Shown: one piece after another, positions 1 through 5,557 of the stretch
Position numbering within the stretch: position 1 is the first letter of the stretch
Layout: each line of letters starts with the position of its first letter
DNA from: Ignavibacteriaceae bacterium
Lineage (GTDB): Bacteria; Bacteroidota; Ignavibacteria; Ignavibacteriales; Ignavibacteriaceae
Reading direction: 5' to 3'
Assembly (NCBI GenBank): GCA_031292465.1
Contig: JARLHB010000009.1
Span: forward strand, 1-6,974
Length of the DNA: 6,974 nucleotides
Notes under the pieces: model-generated
The model's database searches: none
What the model saw: the letters and a program-made list of their open reading frames with translations, nothing else
Told to the model about the DNA's origin: nothing
Made by a program: the position numbers and the translations under genes

Positions 1-40
1 CTTTGGAATAAGTCGGGGGAAATAAGAACTCAAGACACTG

Positions 41-81
41 GGCTTTAGCCGCATCTTAGCCGTTATTATGTGGCTAAAGCC
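41..81. repeat. Imperfect palindrome (hairpin), dispersed-repeat type
   Basis: GGCTTTAGCC at 41-50 is the exact reverse complement of GGCTAAAGCC at 72-81. The stem continues inward through a G-T pair (51/71) and three more pairs (52-54 with 68-70), giving about 14 paired positions around a 13-nt loop. It lies beyond the end of the minus-strand B12 operon and no coding sequence crosses it. Short GC-rich palindromes of this style resemble REP-like dispersed elements seen in many bacterial genomes, but copy number cannot be judged from one window. Confidence 0.6.
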
Positions 82-103
82 AACAATTTATTTTTAACAT
101 AAA

Positions 104-123
104 CCCCGTCGTAAACGACGGGG
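104..123. repeat. Perfect 8-bp GC-rich hairpin, possible REP unit
   Basis: CCCCGTCG (104-111) and CGACGGGG (116-123) form a perfect 8-bp stem around the tetranucleotide TAAA. On the minus strand the stem is followed by TTTATGTT, so it could back up termination of the operon to its right. It sits 22 bp from the 41-81 palindrome, and the pair looks like a composite REP-type unit. Whether this is a family member or a single terminator needs a genome-wide comparison. Confidence 0.6.
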
Positions 124-140
124 CTATTAAAACATTATTA

Positions 141-166
141 TAAAAGAAGCGAATCAGCGATTCGCT
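141..166 (-). terminator. Candidate rho-independent terminator of the B12 operon
   Basis: On the minus strand AGCGAATC and GATTCGCT (166-159 and 155-148) form a perfect 8-bp stem around a 3-nt GCT loop. The stem is followed by TCTTTTA, a short U-rich tail. It begins 57 nt after the stop codon of the PP-loop ATPase gene, the last gene of the unit. The tail is short and interrupted, so efficiency is uncertain, and the hairpin could instead belong to the repeat cluster at 41-123. Confidence 0.5.
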
Positions 167-223
167 GTACAAAGGCATTGTTTTGCGTAACTTCAGTTAA
201 TTATAAATTAATAACAGCCATCA

Positions 224-943
224 TTATTCAAGCATAAGATCGCAGTACCGGAAAACTGTTTCCGGCACACGCGTATAATCTTCACTGCTGTTACTTGATG
301 AAACATATATCTTCTTTATTATTTCTCCGCGTTTGAATTTTACCGGCCTTCTGAAAATCGGGCCGTCATAAACAAACGAATGGTATTCGCCGTTTTCGCC
401 GCATGGATCAACCCCGGCAGGCAAATCATTTACAAAACTTTCATCTATTTCCCTGCCGGCAAAACTTTTATCCAGAAAACTTTCATTAACACAAACTATT
501 ACGGCTTTAAATCCAGAATCCACAAAGTTTTTAATTAATTCATGTGTATTCATTTTCCAAAGCGGGAATACTGCATTTACATTAACCTCTGCCAGCTTTT
601 CTTCCCTGTATTTGCGTAAATCATCAAGGAAAATATCACCGAATATCCCGGTATGAATATTTTCTACTTTGAATTTCATAAGGGATTCCCTGATAACGGA
701 ATTATATATTTCCATATCAGGGTTTCCCGGAAGAAATAATTTATGCAGCGGTATTCCAATGCTTTCAGCCTGTGCCTCAAGTAATTCTTCCCTTACACCG
801 TGCTGAATAATTCTTTTAAAACCGCTGCTTACAGTAGTTAATAAATATTTAACATCATATTCGCCAGAAGCGATGACTTTGTGTAATGCAAGGGCGGAAT
901 CTTTTCCGCCGCTCCAGTTAAATATTGCTTTAGGTTTATTCAT
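224..943 (-). CDS. Dph6-family PP-loop ATPase (diphthine-ammonia ligase homologue), B12-operon member
   Basis: A 239-residue cytoplasmic protein. The adenylate-binding PP-loop SGGKDS is at residues 11-16. FGDIFLDDLRKYREE (101-115) and the C-terminal block GENGEYHSFVYDGPIF (182-197) are hallmarks of the Dph6/COG2102 family. Eukaryotic and archaeal Dph6 amidate diphthine on elongation factor 2 using ATP and ammonium. Bacteria lack diphthamide, so the bacterial substrate is unknown and the usual 'diphthine-ammonia ligase' label should be read as a family name only. The gene starts 15 nt after the btuB stop codon on the same strand, so it is probably cotranscribed and under the same cobalamin riboswitch. 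There is no clear Shine-Dalgarno sequence before the ATG, which may mean translational coupling to btuB. A role in salvaging or processing cobalamin or a related compound is inference. Family assignment is firm; function is not. Confidence 0.9.
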   Translation of the reverse strand: MNKPKAIFNWSGGKDSALALHKVIASGEYDVKYLLTTVSSGFKRIIQHGVREELLEAQAESIGIPLHKLFLPGNPDMEIYNSVIRESLMKFKVENIHTGIFGDIFLDDLRKYREEKLAEVNVNAVFPLWKMNTHELIKNFVDSGFKAVIVCVNESFLDKSFAGREIDESFVNDLPAGVDPCGENGEYHSFVYDGPIFRRPVKFKRGEIIKKIYVSSSNSSEDYTRVPETVFRYCDLMLE

Positions 944-958
944 ATGTAATAATGTTTA

Positions 959-2905
959 CTAATTAAAATTTAATTTAAACCCGATATATCCCGTTCTGCC
1001 TGCCGTACCGTAGCCAAGTACATCTTCATACTTTTTATCAAGGGCATTTTCTATTCTTCCATAAATCTTTACATTTTCAAGTATTGAATAAGTAACTGAA
1101 GCACCAAGCAATGTATAGTCGCCAAGCTGTACACGTTTTACAGGATAAGAAGAAAAATCTTTATCGTCCCTTTTCCCTATATAGGCTAAATCAATATTTG
1201 CATCTGCCTTGCCTGAAATAATGTAGTTTAATTTTAAAGCGGCAGTATTTTTAGGCCGCCGGATTAAAGATAAATTTTCATCTGATGAGCCAGGCGTTTT
1301 ATCCGCTGTATTTGTATATGTATAACTTGCACTAAAAGTAATTTCCTTAAAATCAGCAGTAAAATAGGATTCTATTCCGTTTGTATTGGCTTTATCAATG
1401 TTTATATTTCTGTAATTACTGTCGTAGCCAATTAAATCCCAAAACGTGTTGCTAAAATAAGTAACCCCGAATAAAAAATTACTGCTAAAAAGATATTGCT
1501 CAAATCCCGCTTCCCAGCCGCTGCTCTTTTCGCTTTTTAAATCCTTGTTGCCGTAAATTGGTGCATAAAGGTCGTACAAAGAGGGAGCTTTGAATCCAGT
1601 GCCGAAAACAGCTTTTAATTTTGTCCCGGTTGCTTCAATAAGGTAGGTTTGGGCAATTCTGTAGGTTACAGCAGAACCTAAATCGCCGAAATTATCATAT
1701 CTTATTCCGGCAGTGGTAAAAATATTACCCGATAATTTTATTTGATCCTGTAAATATCCCGATATTGTATTCATATCCTTTTGCGGAAAAGACGAAATAG
1801 AATTTCCATATACGGTTGATAAATATGTACTTGCCGAAGAAGAACTTTGTTTGGCAGCCTCTAAGCCGACTGTCAGAAGCTGGGATTGCGCCGCTTTTAT
1901 TATGTTATGCCATCCAAACTGATACTGATCTCCCTGGTAAAAACTCATTGCTGATGTCGGGTTATATAAAATTGAGTCATAGTTATATCTTCGTAAATTT
2001 CTCATGAATGACAGGCTTACATTTTGGCGCCAAACTCCATTGAAAGAATTTATATCAGCATCAACTTCGTAGGATCCCTCTTCGTGATGGAATTTATATG
2101 TAGGATCATCGCCGTATTGCCCGCCCCATTGATCAAGGTCGGCGGTACCGGTATTAAATTGGGCATACGCATTTAGTTTTATATCGGGATTAATTGTGTA
2201 GCCGAAACGGGAAGAAACATTGTAAATCTCATATCCATCAGGCTCAGTATTACCGTAGCTTGCATCCGCTTCTGAAACACCTGCGCTTTTTGTTTTGCTG
2301 AAAGAAACAGAATAATCTGCAGGCCCGTAACTGCCGCTTGTTCCTGCAATCCCTTTGTAAGTGTTTAAAGATCCGCCTTCAGCATTTAAGAAATAGGAAG
2401 GTTTACCGTACCCTTTCTTTGTAATAATATTAATAACACCTGCCATAGCATTAGAGCCGTACAATGTACTTTGAGGGCCTCTTAACACTTCAATCTTTTC
2501 TATGTTATCAACAGGCAGATTGGAAAAATCGTATGAATTCCCGGGATCGTCAGGCATATTTAATTTTACGCCGTCAATCAGGACCAGCACATGCCCCGGG
2601 TTTGCGCCTCTGATATATAATTGCGCAAGCTGTCCCGGCCCGCCGCTTTGCATTATGCTAAGTCCATATTGATCTTTAAGCAAGCCAAGTATATTGGTCT
2701 TATGGGATTGTGCAATTTCTACAGAATCAATAACGCTTATTGAACTTGCTATTTCTATGGAGGGGGTACTTGTTCGTGTGGCCGATACAACAATCTCAGA
2801 CATTTTATAAACTCTGGAACTGTCCTGCGGAAATGCGTAAGGCGACACGAATAATGTTAAAATAAAAGCAGAAATAAGATTAATTAATAAAGCACTCTTG
2901 TACAT
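959..2905 (-). CDS. btuB: TonB-dependent outer-membrane receptor, BtuB-type cobalamin transporter
   Basis: A 648-residue outer-membrane receptor. Residues 1 to about 26 form a signal peptide with a hydrophobic core ending in SPYAFPQ. A TonB box of BtuB style, EIVVSATR, lies at 37-44. The plug domain covers about 48-163, with the conserved blocks YIRGANPGHVLVLIDGV (97-113) and IEVLRGPQSTLYGSNAMAG (138-156). The rest is a 22-strand-type beta-barrel rich in alternating aromatic residues, ending YIGFKLNFN. Length and plug sequence fit BtuB, which takes up vitamin B12 using TonB-ExbBD energy. The assignment to cobalamin rests mainly on the riboswitch directly upstream. The start ATG at 2903-2905 is supported by AAGGAG eight bases upstream and by the signal peptide. 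No BtuF/C/D transport genes are in view. A different corrinoid is a possible substrate. Confidence 0.93.
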   Translation of the reverse strand: MYKSALLINLISAFILTLFVSPYAFPQDSSRVYKMSEIVVSATRTSTPSIEIASSISVIDSVEIAQSHKTNILGLLKDQYGLSIMQSGGPGQLAQLYIRGANPGHVLVLIDGVKLNMPDDPGNSYDFSNLPVDNIEKIEVLRGPQSTLYGSNAMAGVINIITKKGYGKPSYFLNAEGGSLNTYKGIAGTSGSYGPADYSVSFSKTKSAGVSEADASYGNTEPDGYEIYNVSSRFGYTINPDIKLNAYAQFNTGTADLDQWGGQYGDDPTYKFHHEEGSYEVDADINSFNGVWRQNVSLSFMRNLRRYNYDSILYNPTSAMSFYQGDQYQFGWHNIIKAAQSQLLTVGLEAAKQSSSSASTYLSTVYGNSISSFPQKDMNTISGYLQDQIKLSGNIFTTAGIRYDNFGDLGSAVTYRIAQTYLIEATGTKLKAVFGTGFKAPSLYDLYAPIYGNKDLKSEKSSGWEAGFEQYLFSSNFLFGVTYFSNTFWDLIGYDSNYRNINIDKANTNGIESYFTADFKEITFSASYTYTNTADKTPGSSDENLSLIRRPKNTAALKLNYIISGKADANIDLAYIGKRDDKDFSSYPVKRVQLGDYTLLGASVTYSILENVKIYGRIENALDKKYEDVLGYGTAGRTGYIGFKLNFN

Positions 2906-2906
2906 A

Positions 2907-3036
2907 GAAGTTACTCCTTTATGAAATAAATTGATTAAGGGTGTAACTTCGTGGGGAGTTAAAGAAAATGAAACCGTTTATAGATTGGTTCTGTTTCTTT
3001 AATCTAACCTCGCCCGCGAAGGTTGATTATTTATTG
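2907..3036 (-). promoter_or_regulatory. Riboswitch expression platform, Shine-Dalgarno sequestration type
   Basis: In the leader RNA GAAGTTAC (2950-2943) is perfectly complementary to GTAACTTC (2914-2907), just before the btuB ATG. After one A/A mismatch, CC (2941-2940) pairs with the GG of the ribosome-binding site (2917-2916). This places the AAGGAG sequence (2919-2914) largely inside the helix, and no oligo-U terminator follows, so control is probably translational. A second hairpin, AACCT/AGGTT with CG/CG inside (3024-3006), directly follows the aptamer. Its loop region CGCGG (3018-3014) can pair with TCGCG in the aptamer (3140-3136), as expected for the L5-L13 kissing loop of this class. 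AACCTTCG (3024-3017) could alternatively pair, with one bulge, to CGAAGTT (2951-2945) and release the ribosome-binding site. These pairings were found by eye and are inferred. Confidence 0.6.
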
Positions 3037-3199
3037 TTTACGGCAGGTCTCCTGACTTTAAGCTACAAGCAGCGCCTTCCCGCCATATTTTTTATGACAG
3101 TGGCTTATTGCTGTTTATTAACGCTTTTACAGTTGCGCGACAGCTCCGGATTCTCACCGGATTCCCTATTCTTCCTGATTTTAAACAGGACACCGTAAA
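3037..3199 (-). promoter_or_regulatory. Cobalamin (B12) riboswitch aptamer
   Basis: On the minus strand the conserved B12 box AGTCAGGAGACCTGCC lies at 3057-3042. Upstream of it are the other landmarks of the class in the right order: GGTG at the 5' edge (3194-3191), the CCTG/CAGG hairpin, GGGAATCCGG, GAGAATCCGGAGCTG, CGCGCAACTGTAA, GCCACTG and GGGAAGGCG. P1 closes with seven pairs, TTTACGG (3199-3193) with CCGTAAA (3043-3037). The aptamer sits 131 nt upstream of the btuB start. Bound cobalamin should lower expression of btuB and of the downstream PP-loop gene. Choice of adenosyl- over hydroxo- or methylcobalamin cannot be read with certainty, although the peripheral stems look like the larger adenosylcobalamin form. 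A plus-strand open frame over this region is only a shadow. Confidence 0.97.
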
Positions 3200-3218
3200 T
3201 ATTTTTTAAGAACTGCGG

Positions 3219-3249
3219 CTAAGATAAATTTTATATTATAAATTTCAAA
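3219..3249 (-). promoter_or_regulatory. Candidate Bacteroidota-type promoter for the B12 leader and btuB
   Basis: On the minus strand TTTG (3249-3246) is separated by 19 nt from TATCTTAG (3226-3219). This resembles the Bacteroidota -33 TTTG and -7 TAnnTTTG elements, with one mismatch in the -7 box. Transcription would begin near 3212, just upstream of the riboswitch P1 stem, which is where a start site is expected. The region is AT-rich, so a chance match is possible. Confidence 0.4.
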
Positions 3250-3280
3250 GAAATTAATTTTGGAATTATAATATTTGTAG

Positions 3281-3294
3281 AATCAGATCTGATT
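3281..3294. promoter_or_regulatory. Perfect 14-bp palindrome upstream of the btuB promoter
   Basis: AATCAGATCTGATT is a perfect palindrome with no spacer, 31 bp upstream of the candidate -33 box of the B12 operon. Such a site could bind a dimeric regulator. No regulator gene is nearby, and a 14-bp palindrome can occur by chance, so a regulatory role is only a suggestion. Confidence 0.25.
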
Positions 3295-3365
3295 TATGGG
3301 AATGTTTGTTCTATTTAATATGATTTAGGTAAAGGAAATTCATAGGTTACTCCGACCTCCCCTAG

Positions 3366-3386
3366 CCCCTCCTTATAAAGGAGGGG
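3366..3386. repeat. Hairpin unit of the MITE-like element, left copy
   Basis: CCCCTCCTT and AAGGAGGGG form a perfect 9-bp stem around ATA. The same unit recurs at 3494-3514 in the opposite orientation. Neither copy has a following T-run on either strand, so it does not look like a standard intrinsic terminator. Confidence 0.75.
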
Positions 3387-3493
3387 AAAAGAACAAATAC
3401 AAATATTTTTTTATTTACCTCACTTCCAACCAGACAAGCGGATTCATAAAGGATGGAAATTGATTTAGAATAAATCTTAATTTATTTTTTAAT

Positions 3494-3527
3494 CCCCTCC
3501 TTTATAAGGAGGGGTCGGCTTAAGCCG
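3494..3527. repeat. Hairpin unit of the MITE-like element, right copy, plus adjacent palindrome
   Basis: CCCCTCCTT (3494-3502) and AAGGAGGGG (3506-3514) form a 9-bp stem around TAT. Directly after it comes the perfect 12-bp palindrome CGGCTTAAGCCG (3516-3527). The left end has TCCCCTAG at the matching place instead, so the two ends are not exact mirror images. Confidence 0.7.
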
Positions 3528-3601
3528 GGGGTGGTCGGAGTAACCTATAACTTGTTAACATCCCAATTACTTATTCAAATAAAAAATAAATAAGATCTGC
3601 T

Positions 3602-4087
3602 TTAGCCTGCAAACTCTTTTAAGAAAGACATAACTTTATCGTGACTATATCCTTTTCCCTCTTCAAGTTCGCCGGTATCTTTGGATTTTACAAGCTTGCC
3701 TTTTTTATCAAGTATAAAAATATGCGGATAGCCGTCTATCTTCGGGAATTTTGACAGAACCGCTTCATTCTTATTTTCTTTACTGTAATTTATTTTCACA
3801 AAAACATAATGCTTATTAAGATATTCCTGCAAATCGGGGTTTGACTGGTAAAAACCGTCAAGGCGGCGGCACCAGATGCACCACTCCCCGCCAACATCAA
3901 CATAAACTTTTTTATTTGCCCTTTTCGCCTCGGCAACCGCATCTTTTAAATCTTTTTGCGCATCGCGCGTTGTATCAAATTTTGTTACCTGAATATATTC
4001 ATGCTTTTTTATATTCTTACTTTGTGCGTTAAGCCCGATAGAAAAGACAATAATAAAAACTGAAATGATCAATACCTGAATCTTCAT
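3602..4087 (-). CDS. Secreted thioredoxin-fold protein with CIWC active site
   Basis: A 161-residue protein. The N-terminus is a signal peptide, a lysine followed by a long hydrophobic core (about residues 3-18) ending in LNAQS, so the mature protein should act in the periplasm. The thioredoxin-type active site is W69-C-I-W-C73 in GGEWCIWCRRLDGFY. The cis-proline loop is GYPH with P121, followed by IFILDKKGKLV. This pattern matches the Thioredoxin_7 / DsbD-gamma-like group, in which a CxxC pair carries out thiol-disulfide exchange. The natural partner is unknown: no DsbD-like membrane protein or cytochrome-maturation gene is in the window. The start at 4085-4087 has AGGA only three bases upstream, a tight spacing, but the signal peptide supports it. 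It appears monocistronic, divergent from alaC, with the MITE-like element beyond its 3' end. Confidence 0.88.
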   Translation of the reverse strand: MKIQVLIISVFIIVFSIGLNAQSKNIKKHEYIQVTKFDTTRDAQKDLKDAVAEAKRANKKVYVDVGGEWCIWCRRLDGFYQSNPDLQEYLNKHYVFVKINYSKENKNEAVLSKFPKIDGYPHIFILDKKGKLVKSKDTGELEEGKGYSHDKVMSFLKEFAG

Positions 4088-4236
4088 TTATCCTGCTCTC
4101 TCTTTAATTAAAAATATTTTGGTTATTTATTTCATTTTTCGGAATAAAATTTACAAAACATTTTATTTATAATCATATAAATGAAACACACATCAATATT
4201 TTTACGCGTGAATAGATTTTTACTAAATAAAAATTG

Positions 4237-4244
4237 TACTTTTG
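4237..4244 (+). promoter_or_regulatory. Candidate -7 box (TACTTTTG) for alaC
   Basis: TACTTTTG fits the Bacteroidota -7 consensus TAnnTTTG exactly and lies 33 bp upstream of the alaC ATG. A matching -33 TTTG is not visible at the expected distance, so the promoter call is tentative. The sequence overlaps the first bases of the 4242-4263 dyad. A TATAAT at 4245-4250 is an alternative -10 box but lacks a matching -35. Confidence 0.35.
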
Positions 4245-4263
4245 TATAATTCAAATTATACAA
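4242..4263. promoter_or_regulatory. Perfect 22-bp dyad before alaC, operator or leader hairpin
   Basis: TTGTATAATT (4242-4251) and AATTATACAA (4254-4263) are perfect inverted repeats around a 2-bp CA centre. The dyad ends about 5 bp before the AAAGG ribosome-binding site and overlaps the candidate -7 box, so a bound dimeric regulator would block transcription initiation. In RNA it would be a weak AU-rich hairpin. Length and perfection favour a protein-binding site, but no regulator gene is present to confirm it. Confidence 0.45.
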
Positions 4264-4277
4264 TGTGAAAGGTTAAA

Positions 4278-5450
4278 ATGAAATTCGCTAAAAGATTAGA
4301 TCGTCTTCCGCCGTATCTTTTTTCAGAATTAAATGCAACGAAGCTGCAAAAAAGACAGCAGGGTATAGATTTAATTGATCTTGGCATGGGCAATCCGGAT
4401 CAGCCGACTCCAAAATTTATTATTGATAAAATGAAACAGACGGTTGATGATTCAAAAACTCACCGTTACTCAAGTTCCAAAGGCATACCCGGGCTTCTGA
4501 AGGCTATATCAAGAAAATATAAACGTGACTTTGATGTTGATATTGACCCGGCCACAGAAGCCGTTGCAACAATCGGAAGCAAAGAAGGTATTTCACATTT
4601 ATGCCTTGCAATGCTTGATGCCGCAGACGTTGTGCTGGTTCCTAACCCGACTTACCCGATTCATATTTACGGAGTAATTGCCGCCGGCGCAAACGTTGTT
4701 TCCATTCCATTAAGCGCAGAAAATAATTTTATCCCGGATATTTCTCTTATTACAAGGTCCATGTGGCCGCAGCCTAAAATGCTTATCCTTAACTTCCCTG
4801 CTAATCCTACAACAGCGGTAGTTGATCTTGATTACTTAAAAGAGATTGTTGCATATGCAAAGAAAACCGATATGATTATCGTTCATGATATGGCGTACAG
4901 CGATATAGTTTTCGACGGGACAAAAGTTCCATCTATACTTCAGGTTCCGGGCGCAAAAGACGTGGCAGTTGAGTTTTTTACTATGTCTAAAAGCTACAAT
5001 ATGGCTGGCTGGCGCGTAGGCTTCTGCGTGGGGAATGCCGAGATTTGCAAGGCGCTTGCCAAATTAAAAAGCTATTATGATTACGGAATATTTACGCCTA
5101 TACAGGTAGCTGCAATTGCAGCGCTTGATTCTCCTCCTTCGGTTACAAAAGCTGTTGCCGAAGTTTATGTTAAAAGAAGAGATGTCCTTGTGGACGGGCT
5201 GAACAGCATCGGCTGGAATGTTAAAAAACCTAAAGCAAGTATGTTTGTTTGGGCTCCGATACCTGATAAGTTCAAAGATATGGGCTCTATGCAATTTTCC
5301 AAAATGCTTATTGACAAGGCTGAGGTAGTAACTTCCCCGGGCGTAGCCTTCGGCGAATACGGCGAAGGTTATCTGCGTATTTCCATGGTGGAAAATGAAC
5401 AGCGCATAAAACAGGCTGTGCGGAACATAAAAAAAATGATGGATAAATAA
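4278..5450 (+). CDS. alaC: Alanine aminotransferase, AlaC type (class I PLP-dependent)
   Basis: A 390-residue cytoplasmic aminotransferase, full length for the family. It strongly resembles E. coli AlaC (YfdZ) along its length. Shared blocks include RLDRLPPYLF (7-16), GMGNPD (36-41), TIGSKEG (98-104), VPNPTYPIHIYG (121-132), VHDMAYSDIVFDG (202-214), VEFFTMSKSYNMAGWRVGF (231-249) and SYYDYGIFTPIQVAAIAAL (265-283). K238 in SKSYN should form the Schiff base with PLP, D204 contacts the pyridine nitrogen, N176 and Y207 lie near the cofactor, and R367 in YLRISMVEN should bind the substrate carboxylate. AlaC transfers the amino group between glutamate and pyruvate to make alanine and 2-oxoglutarate. 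Related enzymes act on diaminopimelate or other amino acids, so exact specificity is inferred. AAAGG six bases before the ATG supports the start. A dyad in the promoter region may regulate it. Confidence 0.93.
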   Translation: MKFAKRLDRLPPYLFSELNATKLQKRQQGIDLIDLGMGNPDQPTPKFIIDKMKQTVDDSKTHRYSSSKGIPGLLKAISRKYKRDFDVDIDPATEAVATIGSKEGISHLCLAMLDAADVVLVPNPTYPIHIYGVIAAGANVVSIPLSAENNFIPDISLITRSMWPQPKMLILNFPANPTTAVVDLDYLKEIVAYAKKTDMIIVHDMAYSDIVFDGTKVPSILQVPGAKDVAVEFFTMSKSYNMAGWRVGFCVGNAEICKALAKLKSYYDYGIFTPIQVAAIAALDSPPSVTKAVAEVYVKRRDVLVDGLNSIGWNVKKPKASMFVWAPIPDKFKDMGSMQFSKMLIDKAEVVTSPGVAFGEYGEGYLRISMVENEQRIKQAVRNIKKMMDK

Positions 5451-5460
5451 TATTGAAGTT

Positions 5461-5515
5461 CTTTGTGCCTTAGAGCCTTTGTGGCGAAAATTCCTTTTGC
5501 CACGAAGGCACAAAG
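5461..5515. repeat. Palindromic intergenic repeat (CTTTGTGCC type)
   Basis: CTTTGTGCCTT (5461-5471) and AAGGCACAAAG (5505-5515) are perfect 11-bp inverted arms. Inside them GTGGC (5481-5485) pairs with GCCAC (5499-5503), and AAAA (5487-5490) with TTTT (5495-5498) past a bulged G, around TTCC. It starts 10 bp after the alaC stop codon and ends 42 bp before the next gene. Near-identical CTTTGTGCC...GGCACAAAG palindromes are familiar to me as dispersed intergenic repeats in Bacteroidota-related genomes (recall, not a search). Open frames across it on either strand are artefacts. In RNA it could protect the alaC 3' end or dampen read-through. Confidence 0.7.
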
Positions 5516-5557
5516 CCACTAAGGATTATTTTGTAACAATATTTTTTGGATTAATAT

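Larger units (their letters stand above)
3342..3548. mobile_element. MITE-like non-coding element with nested inverted repeats
   Basis: The 207-bp segment is bounded by perfect 16-bp inverted repeats, ATAGGTTACTCCGACC (3342-3357) and its reverse complement (3533-3548). Inside each end lies an identical 21-bp hairpin in opposite orientation, with arms CCCCTCCTT/AAGGAGGGG at 3366-3386 and 3494-3514. The right side also carries CGGCTTAAGCCG (3516-3527), which the left side lacks. The central 107 bp (3387-3493) is AT-rich and has no convincing gene. Terminal inverted repeats, small size and no coding capacity suggest a MITE or a paired REP-type element moved in trans. I see no clear target-site duplication. 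It lies between the B12 leader and the end of the thioredoxin-like gene and interrupts neither. Confidence 0.65.
4088..4277. other. Divergent intergenic region between the thioredoxin-like gene and alaC
   Basis: This 190-bp, strongly AT-rich spacer must hold promoters for both divergent genes. On the alaC side it has a TAnnTTTG match and a 22-bp dyad, listed separately. On the thioredoxin side I found no convincing -33/-7 or -35/-10 pair. No small coding frame with a credible start is visible. Confidence 0.6.

Noticed and set aside
1816..2007. Plus-strand open frame of 63 codons within btuB
   Set aside because: It is a shadow of the receptor coding sequence on the other strand, with no ribosome-binding site or recognisable motif.
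2968..3198. Plus-strand open frame of 76 codons upstream of btuB
   Set aside because: It runs antisense over the cobalamin riboswitch, whose conserved RNA landmarks fully explain the sequence.
3366..3386. GC-rich hairpin as an intrinsic terminator
   Set aside because: No T-run follows on either strand, and an identical inverted copy at 3494-3514 within terminal repeats fits a repeat element better.
3566..3591. AT-rich weak inverted repeat after the thioredoxin-like gene as a terminator
   Set aside because: CTTATT/AATAAG arms without G-C strength around a long T-rich loop are not enough to support a terminator call.
3841..4032. Plus-strand open frame of 63 codons within the thioredoxin-like gene
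   Set aside because: It is antisense to the CIWC-encoding region and has no protein-family features.
4245..4250. TATAAT as a standard sigma-70 -10 box for alaC
   Set aside because: No reasonable -35 lies 16-18 bp upstream, and the hexamer is part of the 22-bp dyad.
5064..5519. Minus-strand open frame of 151 codons across the alaC 3' end
   Set aside because: It starts in the CTTTGTGCC palindromic repeat and is antisense to highly conserved AlaC sequence.
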